A DNA stretch of 64,000 bases from Anoplopoma fimbria. Taxonomy: Eukaryota; Chordata; Actinopteri; Perciformes; Anoplopomatidae. Location: the NCBI RefSeq assembly GCF_027596085.1, contig NC_072471.1:13191310-13255309 (forward strand), written 5' to 3'. The notes beneath the pieces were generated by a model. That model ran no database searches. It saw only the letters and a program-made list of their open reading frames with translations, and was not told the DNA's origin. The translations under genes were made by a program, and so were the position numbers. Below, in pieces: positions 21,043 to 33,000 of the stretch (position 1 is its first letter; the number at the start of each line of letters is the position of its first letter).

Positions 21043-24000
21043 TCAGTACTGAAAATAAATCAAAGGGAGGTTGACCTTGAGGAACAGCAGACCCTCCATG
21101 TTTTCCAGTAAAGGCCTGTGTTGATTTAGGGCACAGTTGTGACTGGCTGTGCTGAACAGTGTCTCTGCTGGGACGATGCTGGGAGGGCAGCCCACGTAAC
21201 GGGCAGCTACTTTGGCAAGATCGGGCCACTGGAACTTTTTCAGGTTCCAGTAGTCGAGGGGGTCACAGCTTTGATCGAGTATATCTTCCTCAAGGTACTC
21301 CAACACCGTCAGCTCCGAGGACTTCGTCTTCTCCTCGTGTTTTATCTTTTGTCGGATGTCAGCCATCAGGGACCAGAGGTTGTCTTTGTTTGGGTGGGAG
21401 GCGTTGGACGAAACGGGGGCGTCGTTGCAGCCGTTGGGCAGCGGAGGCTTCTCTGCAGGTGAGGTAGAAGAGGACGAGTCCAGCTCCTCGATCAGATCTT
21501 GTTTGCATCGCTCAGCCTCCTCCTCCGTGAACAACGAAGTCTTGTATCGCGGGTCCAGCATGGTCGCCCAGGTGTACTGTGGGTCGTGCAGAGTTGCGGA
21601 CATTTTGCTCACCATGGCTTCCTTTAGAGACTTGAGCATGTTGTCTATGCCCACGGTTTCGTCGAACAGCATGTCTATCTTTCTGTTGAGGATGTGGATG
21701 AGTGGGATCACTTGTCCCAGAGTAGCGGTGCGGTTGTTCATCTCCCTGCAGGCGACTTCGAACGGTTTCAGTGCATTGCAGACTGACAGCATCACCTCCC
21801 ACTGATCACAGCTGATCATTTCCCTGAAATTGCACTCGATCGACATCTCGTCGATGGCGTTCTTCTGTTCCACCAGCCGCTCCAGCATGAAAAAGGAAGT
21901 CCTCCATTTGGAAGGGACATCCTGGATCAGTTGGTTCTCCGGCAGCTGGTGGACCCTCTGGAGCTCGGCCAGCTTCTCCTTGGCCTGTGCCGAGCGGTGC
22001 ACGCGCTCACAGATCTTTCGTGCAATACTCAGAAGGTTCTGAACCATTCTCTGGCTCTTTATGGCTTCGCTTACAATGAGGTCTATAGTGTGTCCGAAAC
22101 ACTGCATGGTGACGTGGCCGTAGTCCTCCAAGGTGTTTCTGATGGTGTTGTTATCCGTTACAGTGAACCCCTTTTTCAGCCCTGATGAGGTGACCCAAGA
22201 ATCCCACAGGTACTCCAGCTGCTTTGGGATGTCATGCATATCGTGGTCACAGTCTATTTGTGAGACACTAAGGAGGGCGGAGCAATGAAAGTCCTGACCC
22301 TGGGGTCTGACACTCGACTCGTACGTCGCCCAGTGGGCAGTAAGGGTCAGGTATTCCCTCGTCTGGCTACTGACCCAAATACTAGTTGTGAAGTGGACGA
22401 CACCACCCTCTGCTTCTTTCAGGTGGGTCAGCACAACGTCCTTCACCCTTTCGTACATGTCTGGTATGGCAGTGCTGGTAAAATAAGAAGAAGGGGGTAG
22501 AGAATACTGAGGCTGGAGGTACTCTAGTAGTCTGTCCAGTCCAGTATTCTCCACCATAGCTGATGGCTGAAGATCCAGTGTGAGCATTTCTGCGATAAGT
22601 TTGGTGATTTTTTTGGCAACCGGGTGGTGTTCATCAAACCTCTCTAGGTTCTGTTCCGTTTCATAACCAGAGGTGTCCATGAGCTCTTGTTTAACACGAA
22701 TTTCAGCAGACGGCACATCACCTGAGATAGCATTGTTACTTTCAAGAACATGTCCATGGAACCTCTGCATGTGCCTAAAGAGGCAGCTCGTGCCGAGGTT
22801 TGTAGTCTTTTTGCCCCTGCTAATTGTGCGGCCACAGTGCAAACAGACCACCTTCGTGGGGTCAGTGGGTGAAATGGAGAAATGGTTCCACAGTTTTGAC
22901 GTCTTTTTGCTGAAAACGGGCAGTGTTTGTGGCTTTTTCTCACTGTTAGGGCTCTCAGTTTCTTTGGTTGAAACTGCGTCCGTTGCGGTGAGATCGTTGA
23001 AGGGAGGAGGTGAGGGTTCCTTCTCATCTGTGCTTTTTTGGTTTTTGAGGACGTCTGGGTGGCGTCTCATCAGATGCCTCATCAGGCAGCTTGTACCAAA
23101 GTCGCCCCGTTTCCCCCGGCTGATGACGCATGGACAGTAACGGCACAGTGCTTTTAACTGGTCAACTGGCGACACTATGAAATGGTGCCACACTTCAGAT
23201 TTCACCCGTTTCATTATCTTCTTGTTTTGCTGGAAAACTGAATGATCCTGATTGAGGCTCGGGCCCTCCGAGAGGTTGAATGGGGAGAAAGTGAGGGGCA
23301 TGAGAGGCGTGTCCTCCCCCTGAGTTTTGAAGGCGAGGCTGAGAGAGGATTCCTGCCCTGAGAGATTCATCACCTCGTCAGATTCCACTTTTATATCCAT
23401 GCTTTCCTCAATGCTTTGGGGTAATTCATCTGATATGGTTTCAGGGGAGGATGGAAGAAGGGGCGATTCTTTTTTCACTTCCAGTGAATCCTGTAGCTGT
23501 GTGCGGGACAGTAGTGAGGGCGGGTTTGTATAGGGTGGAGGAATGTGGTTGCCCTGTCCGTTTTCCTCAATGACAACCTCTTTGTGGGCCCTCCACATGT
23601 GACGAATAAGACAGCTCGTCCCGAGATCCTTCCCATTTTTGCCCCGACTGAATTCATTCATGCAATGGATACACACTGCTTTGGAATTGTCAGCAGGCGA
23701 CAGGTAGAAGTGTTTCCATACAGCTGATCTCCGGCGGGAACTGGAGCTTTTCGGGGTCCCGGGGATGCGCTCGGGCCCGCTATCGGACATGTCTTCAAGG
23801 ATGTTGTAGTTGGAATGTGAGGATGAGAGCGTGCCGCCAATGGTGTCGCTATTGGCGTACGGTTCCAGTTTTGGTTCGACTTTGGGTAACACTTCTTTGG
23901 ATGACAGATCTGAATTCTCAGCTGAGGAGGTGGACGGCGAAGTGTTCTTTGAGGCAGAAGAAGTGACGCTATTTGTCAGGTCTCCATTTTTTGGTGAGTT

Positions 24001-24834
24001 TGGGGATGGAGGTATCAAGGATGAGGCGAGGGAGCTACTCAGATTGTTCAAGGATGCGTCTGCTCCGTCTTGTAAAAGCACAGTGGGGTGAGCCCTTCGT
24101 ACGTGCCTCATCAAACAACTTGTGCTGAGGTCTTTCTCGTTCTTACCCCGACTGAACTCTTTCATGCAGTATAAACAGATTGCTTTGGTACTGTCTCGTG
24201 GCGATATGCAGAAATGATTCCATGCAGGAGACTTTTTTCTCGGGTTGGTATTACTCCTCATAGATGACAGAAGGCTCTGAGTGACAGCGTCCATGGCAAC
24301 ATCATAAAGGGTGCTTGTGTATCCACTTAGTAAATTACTATAGTCATCACCGTCTCTAGTTACAAACGGGCCAACAGAGCTACCAAACCCGAGCCTTTCA
24401 TCATCCTGGGTGTCCTCCTCCATTCCATTTGCGTCCTCAGTCTCCTCTTTGATATGCTGACTTTCTTCATTCCCATTTTCATAACTTTCATTCTCCGTGT
24501 TTCCTTCAGTATCAGTGTTTAGGCATTTGTTTGAAGGAATGGGAGAAGTTGGATCAGTCTCACTTGCTTTGTCTGACTCCAACTCGTTGTCATCCTGAGG
24601 AGATAAGTGGGGAGAAGGGGGAGAGTCTTTATCCAGTGTTGCTGAGAAGCTAGCAGGTGACTTTTCATTCGCAGCCTCGTGTGGGTTGAAGCTGTAGGAT
24701 TTGAAAACGTAGCCATCCTGGCCCTCAATTTTCAGGCAGGTCCCTTTGGCCTCTCTCTTTTTACTTTCCGTGGAGCCATTAGGTTTAGTGACCACATCCT
24801 CACTCACGTGAGACACCTCTTCCTCCCCATCCAT
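21043..24834 (-). CDS. zbed4: Zinc finger BED domain-containing protein 4 (domesticated hAT transposase)
   Basis: One uninterrupted coding exon of 1263 residues (human about 1171). Acidic, Ser-rich N-terminus, then four BED-type zinc fingers at about 205-249, 373-417, 549-592 and 649-693. Each has a W-x-HF start, CxxC and HxxxxH (for example CLYCMKEFSRGK and RHVRRAH). From about 740 on comes a hAT-transposase-like body. The C-terminal dimerisation region (about 1165-1255) includes YWNLKKFQWPDLAKVAARY and AETLFSTA. Lys-rich VKxE words in the linkers (PKVEPKLEP, IKVESDE) look like SUMO sites; that is an inference. Family role: nuclear DNA-binding regulator derived from a transposase. The start at 24834 gives MDGEEEVSHV and lies within an exon whose acceptor is near 25029. 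The gene is divergent from brd1 and convergent with alg12, as in human. Confidence 0.95.
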   Translation of the reverse strand: MDGEEEVSHVSEDVVTKPNGSTESKKREAKGTCLKIEGQDGYVFKSYSFNPHEAANEKSPASFSATLDKDSPPSPHLSPQDDNELESDKASETDPTSPIPSNKCLNTDTEGNTENESYENGNEESQHIKEETEDANGMEEDTQDDERLGFGSSVGPFVTRDGDDYSNLLSGYTSTLYDVAMDAVTQSLLSSMRSNTNPRKKSPAWNHFCISPRDSTKAICLYCMKEFSRGKNEKDLSTSCLMRHVRRAHPTVLLQDGADASLNNLSSSLASSLIPPSPNSPKNGDLTNSVTSSASKNTSPSTSSAENSDLSSKEVLPKVEPKLEPYANSDTIGGTLSSSHSNYNILEDMSDSGPERIPGTPKSSSSRRRSAVWKHFYLSPADNSKAVCIHCMNEFSRGKNGKDLGTSCLIRHMWRAHKEVVIEENGQGNHIPPPYTNPPSLLSRTQLQDSLEVKKESPLLPSSPETISDELPQSIEESMDIKVESDEVMNLSGQESSLSLAFKTQGEDTPLMPLTFSPFNLSEGPSLNQDHSVFQQNKKIMKRVKSEVWHHFIVSPVDQLKALCRYCPCVISRGKRGDFGTSCLMRHLMRRHPDVLKNQKSTDEKEPSPPPFNDLTATDAVSTKETESPNSEKKPQTLPVFSKKTSKLWNHFSISPTDPTKVVCLHCGRTISRGKKTTNLGTSCLFRHMQRFHGHVLESNNAISGDVPSAEIRVKQELMDTSGYETEQNLERFDEHHPVAKKITKLIAEMLTLDLQPSAMVENTGLDRLLEYLQPQYSLPPSSYFTSTAIPDMYERVKDVVLTHLKEAEGGVVHFTTSIWVSSQTREYLTLTAHWATYESSVRPQGQDFHCSALLSVSQIDCDHDMHDIPKQLEYLWDSWVTSSGLKKGFTVTDNNTIRNTLEDYGHVTMQCFGHTIDLIVSEAIKSQRMVQNLLSIARKICERVHRSAQAKEKLAELQRVHQLPENQLIQDVPSKWRTSFFMLERLVEQKNAIDEMSIECNFREMISCDQWEVMLSVCNALKPFEVACREMNNRTATLGQVIPLIHILNRKIDMLFDETVGIDNMLKSLKEAMVSKMSATLHDPQYTWATMLDPRYKTSLFTEEEAERCKQDLIEELDSSSSTSPAEKPPLPNGCNDAPVSSNASHPNKDNLWSLMADIRQKIKHEEKTKSSELTVLEYLEEDILDQSCDPLDYWNLKKFQWPDLAKVAARYVGCPPSIVPAETLFSTASHNCALNQHRPLLENMEGLLFLKVNLPLIYFQY

Positions 24835-24878
24835 GGCAGCAGCCCAAGGGTTTCCGTAGAATAGTCAGGTCTGCGTTG

Positions 24879-24911
24879 TCAAACGTGTTCAACGTTTTCA
24901 GGTGTAGTCAT
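24879..24911 (-). promoter_or_regulatory. uORF 2 in ZBED4 leader
   Basis: ATG at 24911 followed by 9 further codons and a TGA, ending 44 nt before the ZBED4 start codon. Possible translational brake; inferred. Confidence 0.4.
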
Positions 24912-24925
24912 CGACACTGCAGCTC

Positions 24926-24991
24926 TCAAGCAGGTGTTGTAAGTAGTGTGTTGCGGTCCGGGACACAGGGTGCCTGCTTGTCCCTCTCCAT
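24926..24991 (-). promoter_or_regulatory. uORF 1 in ZBED4 leader
   Basis: ATG at 24991 opens a 21-codon frame ending TGA at 24926. It lies in the same leader exon, upstream of uORF 2. Confidence 0.4.
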
Positions 24992-25029
24992 TTATGACTG
25001 AAGTAGTGCCACCTCTCCACACACACGAC

Positions 25030-27328
25030 CTAAAGAGAGAGGGAGAGAGAGAAAAAAATATCAAAGTGTATTCTTAAGAAGTAAAAAGACTCCAAAACAG
25101 GTAATAAAGGTATTCTGCAATAACACATGTCCTGAACATGACATTATACTTTGATTCTTATCTTTTAAAACTAAATGAAAGGGCTCATCATGCAAGGTTT
25201 TGCCGCTGTGAATAGTGCAATGCGTTAAAAGTCAGAACTCCTGCTCCAAAGTCAAGTTTCACAAAACGCAGGTATTGAGCACTTCGATTCTCCCTTTGAA
25301 AACAACTTTGTGGTAATAACCATAGAAATGCTAAAATTTGTAAATAACCAGCTCCGCCCAAACACAGTATTAAGTTCAGCCTTCCGGTCACTCCACCTTC
25401 ATTTGCCTTTTAAGGACCGGGCTCACGGCTTACATATGCTAATCAGAACAATCATTCAAGAGGACGCTTATCTAAACTTCTTCCACAGAACTGTTGCTCA
25501 ATTCTGTAAGCTTTCTGGATCACAAAGGCCAACTCATCCCAACAAACTTAACTCTGTATTGCCACCCGTTCAAACTGAATGCAAATATTTCCCTATGTAT
25601 TGGATTAATCGTACTTACCACTGAATTAGTCACAATATTTTTTACGTTAATTTAATTTTCTGCTTTGGACCATATCTGTATGGTCTGTAACGTTCTTTTT
25701 TAAAATCACATTTGATTATGTGTTACTGCTTCATGGTACACTAGATCTATGAACAACTGAAAATGTGCAACAACTCTTTCGTCAAAACACTTATGCAATT
25801 GATAGCACTGCTTACCACATCTTGATTAATGACTGAAATCTGCTATGCGGTATTATCTGGTTGAAAAAGTAACTGCATACTGATACTATTAATACAAACT
25901 ACTTCAATAAAAGGTCAGAATTCTCTATTTAAGGGAGGTGTTTCTAAGATTGTATCTGCCCTCATTGAATAAAATAAATAGGGTCAGAATATTAAAACTA
26001 CCTCTCAATATAATGCAATACAGTTAAACAGCACAAACATCTACAGTCCCCAAACTGACCATTGAGTCAAATCAACAGCTCCCTAAAACATAAAAACTGA
26101 ACATTATAATCTTTATAAAAATAGTCATTAGTCCAGGACTGCATTAGGTGTATGTAATAAACTGGTAACAAGGTGACAATGGTGTGTATTTTGTTAACAC
26201 ATCCCTCTGTACCTTGACCAGGTCAGGTGTGGTCTGTTAAATGTGACCGTTGCCTTGCTTTACACCGATCGTAAACATCTTTGCATCATTATTTCCCATA
26301 TGTCATTAAATATTGTTTTACAACAGACCGATACCATCAAGATCAAGCATGTTATACACACAGCTTGGCAATAAGTAAGTGACTATATTGAGACGGCAGC
26401 CCTTAACAACACAAGTTTGTTTAACCTCAACACTACAGAACAGACCTACAGAAGGGGTTTACAGTGTTCATGTAAGACAAACACTGAGAACATTAGCCCA
26501 AGTAAACAAGTAACGTTGTCACACAGAAACATTATAACTTGTCATACAAATAATTGCTCATTCATAATATAATCTAACCTCACGAATGTGGGCAACAATA
26601 CCAATTGGTATTGTTGAATATAAACAGATTATTTGATTTAACGTGAAGTGGGAATTCCAAAAAAAAGGCCACTTCCTTAGTGAGCAGTGACACACAGTTT
26701 TCCGGGTTTGACTTTACTCGTCAGGAAGATGCGAGAGGGCAGCAGAAAATAGCCACCGCGTACTAGCCTTCATCTTCACACAACACCCCGAGTTATACAA
26801 TGAATATCCGCACACCGGCTTCCTCCCTCACCCTTAATGAACAACACCCTTAATGAACAACAGCTAACGACGACATTAACAATTAACATTTAAACATTAG
26901 AAGGAAACACTGTTCCCAGTCACGGTAAATCATTAGTAAACACCACGGTGGCTATCCGGGTGCTAACTCAGCTAGCATAAAAGGCTAATAAACACACAAA
27001 AACAACACACATGTTCGTCGCTTCTGTCCCGGTGATTTGAAGCACAGACACCCGAGACAATGCGAACTCCTACAACTATCCCGGTACCGTCGCGATGGGG
27101 CCGATTAGTCCAATGTCGGACCACACCGCGGATGCTAGCTGGTTAGCTGCCAGCTAGGCCACACACACATATAGGACACACACACACACACACACACTAG
27201 CTAACCTGGCGAGGCAGAACCCAGCCGTGGCAACGCAGGAACCACACGGGATCCGAACGAGAACCAGCGTTCTCACCACGACGTCCCGGCCGCAGAGAAC
27301 CTCCCGGAGACGAGCTCGGTTTACTCAC
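25030..27328 (-). other. 5'-leader intron of ZBED4
   Basis: On the minus strand a good acceptor (ctctctttag, exon from 25029) lies 195 bp before the ATG. A strong donor (CACA/GTGAGT) sits at 27328-27323 in the CpG-rich promoter, which suggests a non-coding first exon starting right of 27329. A weaker donor lies near 27205. The interval between is AT-rich and shows nothing else I can name. Exon 1 position is inferred. Confidence 0.5.
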
Positions 27329-27600
27329 TGTGCGAGTGTGACGGCGTGATCCCAGGGGTTCGGCTCGGAAACGGTTAAATATGACACATTTGATTGATCC
27401 GGAGGTGGTGGTGGTGTTGGTGGTGTAAGGGGGTGGGGGTGGGGGGGTCACTTTGTTGCTTTTGTCTCCTGGCTCGCTCGCAGCTCACGTTGGTCCGGAG
27501 CAGCTCCACACAGCGTCGGACGGAAGGAACATGTTCCAGTGACGTCATCGGACGCGGGGTCTCCAGGCGGGGGTGTCACTGACGCCAAACTAGTGCTTTA
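26980..27600. promoter_or_regulatory. CpG-rich ZBED4 promoter region
   Basis: Local rise in C+G and CpG (for example ccgtcgcgatgg, ccggccgcagag, gacgtcatcgg) in an AT-rich background. It contains a CRE-like TGACGTCA at 27540-27547 and a (CA)n run at 27176-27197. It lies upstream of ZBED4 on the minus strand. Confidence 0.55.
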
Positions 27601-27673
27601 ACGACACTTTAGTTTTTGTTTTGTTTTGTTTTGATAGCACTGATAACGACACCGATGATACAGTTAGTCTCCC

Positions 27674-28137
27674 TTAACCCTTTCATGCATGAATTATGAC
27701 AACCTCAGTCAGGATTTTTTTATTGCTCTTTAGGCAATAAAAACAAGATTTGAACTTTTTTTTAATCCAGCTTTTTCAAATAGATTTTTACATGTCCACT
27801 CAGGTGGACAGCATGCATTTTTTTCAACTGAAGAAATATGTATTTAACAAACAAATGAATAAAATGATATATAAAGATGTGAAAACTATAAAATAATATA
27901 TGTATATACAAAGAAAATGTGCAGACTATCTTTTATGATAATTGGCAAAGCACCCAGGGCACAAAGCCACAAGACACTGCATGTACTTCGTGTGCATGCA
28001 GTATCATGGCATCTGTTTGCATTTTTTTGTTTCAGTATGGGATGATGTGCAACTATGCCATCAAAACCATGCATATACAAGAAAACAACATTTGAATAGC
28101 TGTCCACTGTAGTGGCCTCTATGCATGAAAGGGTTAA
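27674..28137. mobile_element. piggyBac-type MITE with TTAA target duplication
   Basis: A 456-bp element (27678-28133) flanked on both sides by TTAA. Its ends are CCCTTTCATGCAT and the exact reverse complement ATGCATGAAAGGG, a 13-bp perfect terminal inverted repeat. TTAA duplication and CCCTTT-type ends are hallmarks of piggyBac elements. A subterminal palindrome, gtccactcaggtggac, lies near 27796. No transposase frame is present, so the copy is non-autonomous. It lies between the ZBED4 and BRD1 promoters. Confidence 0.88.
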
Positions 28138-28640
28138 TTCATATATGTAGTTAGCGATTAGTTTGTAAACTACATTGCTTGTTTACCTTTAGGAAACTTA
28201 AGAGTAGAAAATAAATCTACATTATTTATTTTTTTAAAGGAAAAAACATATTGAAATAATTAACAATTACTAAAAAACAGCTTTTGGAAAAAAAAAAAAT
28301 CACACTAAATTAGTTTTATCACCACAATATGTTATTTCTGCAGCTGTAAAGGGTTGCGTTCAGGGGACAACTGGTCCCCAGGGTGGGGCATAGTAAAGGG
28401 CCTGTTGTTGTCCTGCCTGTGTACAACTACAGGATATGTGCTGAACCAACAGCATGACAGCTTGTTACCCGGTTTTAAACTCATATCCACTAGTTATGCC
28501 CGATCCACACAAAAAACCCCCAGAAATCAACAGTGCATCTGCTCCTCTCCGCGCTTTGTTTGCAGCTTTGTCCGTGAGAAGCGAGTCAGGGATCGACCCC
28601 AAAAAAGGGCAATGCATTGGCTGTGTGACAGATGGGCTTT

Positions 28641-28642
28641 TG

Positions 28643-28688
<46 letters not shown>
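28641..28688. repeat. (TG)n microsatellite
   Basis: Nearly pure TG run with one GC interruption, between the ZBED4 and BRD1 promoters. Confidence 0.95.
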
Positions 28689-28689
<1 letters not shown>

Positions 28690-28691
<2 letters not shown>

Positions 28692-29109
28692 TCTACGACT
28701 CACCACCGACATGACCTCCAGCGTCACACGTAGAGTTGTGCGTACGGGTGGGAGTTGTCTGGTGAAACGCATTGTTGTGTTGGGGGATGAGCCGTGCGTA
28801 CCGCTGCTGCTGCTGCTGCTGCTGCTCGCTCCTGGTCGACTGTGGCTAGCGAGTGACTCCAGCCTATGACTGGTCCACAAAGCTAAACGTTGCATGCTCT
28901 CTTTAGCATTCAATATCGAGACTTCACAGCCACCAAGCAGGGCCTCTTTCTGGGGTTATTAGTAGCTGAACAGACCCCAGCATCGCCCGCTGGATGAGAA
29001 CACTGTGTTCGGGATTAGAGCCACTTAGCGGGCCGTGTCGCCATTGCTTTGTAAGGCTGCTGGCTGGCTACCGTCTTCCTCAACTAGCGAAGCTGTTCGT
29101 GGATCCGAG
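28690..29109 (+). promoter_or_regulatory. BRD1 promoter and probable non-coding exon 1
   Basis: CpG-enriched sequence with a (GCT)8 run at 28803-28826, ending at a usable donor (GATCCGAG/GTATGC, exon end 29109). The next acceptor is at 30007 (ccacag/CAACACGG), 17 bp before the BRD1 ATG. A first exon ending at 29109 therefore fits, but its start cannot be placed. Confidence 0.45.
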
Positions 29110-30024
29110 GTATGCTCTTTTGGTTGTAATGTGCTTTCTGTGTGCTGACGACAGGAAGACAGACTTGTGCATCTGCACAAAAAAAAATGCGTGTTCAGTG
29201 TTGCACATTTGGGTACGAATGCGTTGTTTTGAATAGCTCTGTTTTGTTTGACGCCATTCGCTCTGGTTTAGGGGGGAGGCTAGCTGCGCCTGCTAGTTAG
29301 CTGGCTTTGCTAATGTTATTGTTAGCAACTTGGCCACTTTTTTTATTTTTTATTTTTATTTTTTACTTTTGAGTCGTTACTTGAAAGTGAATTTCATCTC
29401 TGCACCAAATGGGCAAGTGCTAACTCCTGCGCAGTCATTTAGAAAGTGCCCTGTGCGGCCGCCTCCCACTCCATTTAAATGTCTCAGCTCATTGACAAAA
29501 CTGTAACGCACAGCTGGCTGCTAACGTTACACATCAGTCTGTGCTTTGAAGCTGTCCCATCAGTGAGAGTGCCTCCCTACCTAAGCTCTCTACGTCTTTA
29601 ACGTAATGAAAGTATAATGCATTCAAATCACAAAATGTGGAACTTAGAATACCTTATCTCTCAATGAAAAACAAGTTCCTTATCACAGCAGCCTGTTATA
29701 ATCGATGGTTATTTATTGCAATTGTATTTATATCATTTCTTATCTTATTTGCAGGTCACACAATATTTTTGATAGCATTATCTTGTGCAAACAATAAATG
29801 CATTGTTAATTATCCTGCTGTCAGGCTCTCACTTTGCACAGTACAAAACATTCTATGTCAATCGTAAAGAAAAGTGTTCATTGAGCCACAGGATAATGTA
29901 ATCAGTAAGGTATCGGGGTCTTTGTTTACCCTGAACCTCTGAAAGGCAACACCACAATAAAATGAAACAGAATTAAAATAAATTCTCCCCACTCTGTGTC
30001 TCCACAGCAACACGGAGCGCCAAG

Positions 30025-33000
30025 ATGAAGAAGAAAGCTCGGCAGCACCGGGTTGCGGTGCCGCAGAGGCCCCCGTCTCCCATCAAGCCTTCCCCCAACA
30101 AGCAGATCCTGACTTACGAGCAGGCGCAGCGCATGGTGGAGTTCGATGTCGATGGCCGCCTCCATCGAATCAGCATATACGACCAGCTGGACGTGATCTC
30201 GGATGACGACCCCATGGTGCAGGAGATGATGGAGTGCACCAGCAATAAGGAGAATGCTGAGAAACCACAGCAGCAGGTCCTCCTGAGGTCAGTCCGACTA
30301 AAAAACAACCAGGAGAAGAGAAACGCCGCGCTGGGCATCACTGTTCATGCAGAGGAAGGTGGACATCAGGCCGCTAGTAATGCCGCTCCGAAGCTTCAAG
30401 AGCCCAAATTTCGTACTGTGGAATATAATCTTCCTGCAGTTCCTAAACGCTCAGCTGCCTTTTACAAATACACGGAGAAGACTGAGGAAGAGCTGGATGA
30501 GGAAACAGAGTACGACATGGATGAGGAAGATTATGCCTGGTTGGATTTAGTGAACGAAAAACGGAGAAGCGAAGGGGTCAGTCAGGTCTCTCACAACGTC
30601 TTCGAGTTCCTCGTCGACCGCTTTGAGAAGGAGTTGCACTTGGAGAGTCTGGATCAAAGCAGCGAAAAGCAGACTCCCATTGACGAGGACGCCGTCTGCT
30701 GCATCTGCATGGATGGAGAGTGTCACAACAGCAACGCCATCCTTTTTTGTGACATGTGCAATGTGGCCGTGCACCAGGAGTGTTACGGCGTGCCCTACAT
30801 TCCCGAGGGCCAGTGGCTTTGCAGACACTGCCTCCAGTTGCCCACACAGCCCGCAGACTGCATCCTTTGTCCTAACAAGGGCGGAGCGGTGAAAAAGACG
30901 GATGACGGCCGCTGGGGCCACGTGGTGTGCGCCCTCTGGGTCCCCGAGGTCGGCTTCTCCAACACCACCTTCATCGAACCCATCGATGGCGTCAGCCAAA
31001 TTCCCCCAGCCCGCTGGAAGCTCACCTGCTACCTCTGCAAGGAGAAAGGTGTCGGGGCGTGCATCCAGTGCCACAAAGCCAACTGTTACACCGCCTTCCA
31101 CGTCAGCTGCGCCCAAAAGGCAGGCCTCTTTATGAAGATGGAGCCAATCAAGGATGTAACAGACACCGGAGAGCCCACATTCTCTGTGAAAAAGACAGCC
31201 TACTGTGGAGCGCACACTCCTAACGGGTGTGTAAGGAGGCCTCTTACGATCTACGATGATACCAAACCCAGAAATGGACTGTGTAAGAAAGTGGACAAAG
31301 GGAGAGGCGTTGGTAAAGGACATTCAAAAGGAAAGAAGAAGAGTAAGAAGAGTAAGAAACCCGAGCCTGAACCTGAAAGTGAAGCTGCACCCCTCGCTCC
31401 TGTGCCTACGTTTCCTGCTCACAGGTATGCTTGAGTTGTAGTTGTGGTGGAAGGTGGAGTGTTTGGTTAGTTCGGATGGCATATACAACTACATTTACTC
31501 TCAAGCCATGATGCTTGGTGTGTGAGTGGTCGTGTAGGGAGGGCTAATCTGTCTTTCTCAAGGACGCTGACAGGGCATAGGGTTGTTGATTTACAACCAT
31601 TGGCTGTTGCAGGATTTTTAAAGCTTGTCTATGTCTGTTATTGTCAATATTACTCATTAACCACGACCACCCTCAGTCTAAAATTATACTTTACAAGCAT
31701 CCTGTGACTTTTGAGGTGTGATAGTTGCTGCTATCTCTACCTGGCGGTTTCTCTCTCTAATACCAGTCTTTATGGCTCCCCCTAGGTTACAAACTATTCT
31801 GAACCAGGTGTCAGTTCAGAAGAAGAAAGCGTTTGTGGAGCTGGTCCTGAATTACTGGACGCTAAAGAGGCAATCCAGGAACGGGCTTCACCTCATCAGA
31901 CGCCTTCAGACCAGCATGCAGTCTCAGAAGAATGCACAACCGGTTTGTTCATCTGTCAGTCAACCACAGAAGACTTTCAGTCTTCATTTTGCCTTTTACA
32001 ATTGACCAGTACCTTTTTTAGGACGTGAAATGTGTAATAATTTGACATTCAGCCAGTCTTTCAAATGTTTTGCCAAGTATGATTTTCAATACATCCTGCT
32101 GATAGCAAGGTGGTTGACAACGCTTTGCGTTTTGAGCTAGTTTAGCTCATTGTGGATCTGTGTGCCAGAAAGAAATAGAAGACCTCATTGTATGGGTAAA
32201 ACGTGTTCCTCTTGTGAATCATTTTCGATCTCTAGTATTTAATGTATGTATTTTTTGTTTCAATTTGTTCTGCAGCGGCAGTGTGAGGAGGAGAGCAGGG
32301 CCCTGAAGGACCAGTTGAAGGAGTGGCACCGTCTCCGACACGACCTGGAGAGAGCCCGTCTGCTGCTGGAGCTAATCCGCAAGAGGGAGAAGCTCAAGAG
32401 GGAAGAGGTAGAAGTGGGCGGGGCGGGGGGGCTGACTTCTGACTTAACCTGTAGTCAGATAAATTCTGCTTAAAATATGAAACCATCATATCTTCTAATG
32501 GTTTCCCCTCTGTGCTGTGTTGTAGATCAAACTGCAGGAGACCCTCCTAGAGATACAGTTGAGTCCCTTCAGTATTTTGCTCAGAGCCCTGCTGGACCAG
32601 CTCCAGACTAAGGACCAAGCCAAGATCTTCACCCAGCCGGTGGATGTCAGTGAGGTAAACTTTAGTAGATACATGCACACATGACGTTCTGTTGTTGGGT
32701 TTGTCCACACATGATCTATTACTTTGTTTAGTTTTTTTGGATGCTGCTGATTCCCCATAACCATGTACCTATGGAAGAAAATGAGTACAATTGGCTGTGT
32801 TACAATTCCTTGCTTTTCTGAAGGGATGCTTTTGTTTTCTTGCTACTATGTGGATGTATTTCATCTCAGTCTGTTGTGCTGTTATTTTATTTATTGTGTG
32901 CAATGGTGGAAAATTGTTGTGTGGTAGCAGGGGGCTCCACCAAGTGAACACAGTGCTGCAAAACAAGTTGTTCTGTCTCTACAGGTTTTTTGGCAAGATC

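Noticed and set aside
21139..24091. Several 60-155-codon plus-strand frames opposite ZBED4
   Set aside because: Shadows of the 1263-codon ZBED4 frame, with no splice signals or recognisable domains.
30547..31323. 258-codon open frame antisense to the first large BRD1 coding exon
   Set aside because: It is the mirror of a strongly conserved, GC-rich coding exon. Its protein resembles nothing, and the sense frame carries the PHD fingers.
31425..31434. BRD1 exon read-through ending HRYA at 31434
   Set aside because: The frame runs into the intron after a GTATGC donor; the spliced continuation ([11 protein letters not shown]) matches BRPF proteins.
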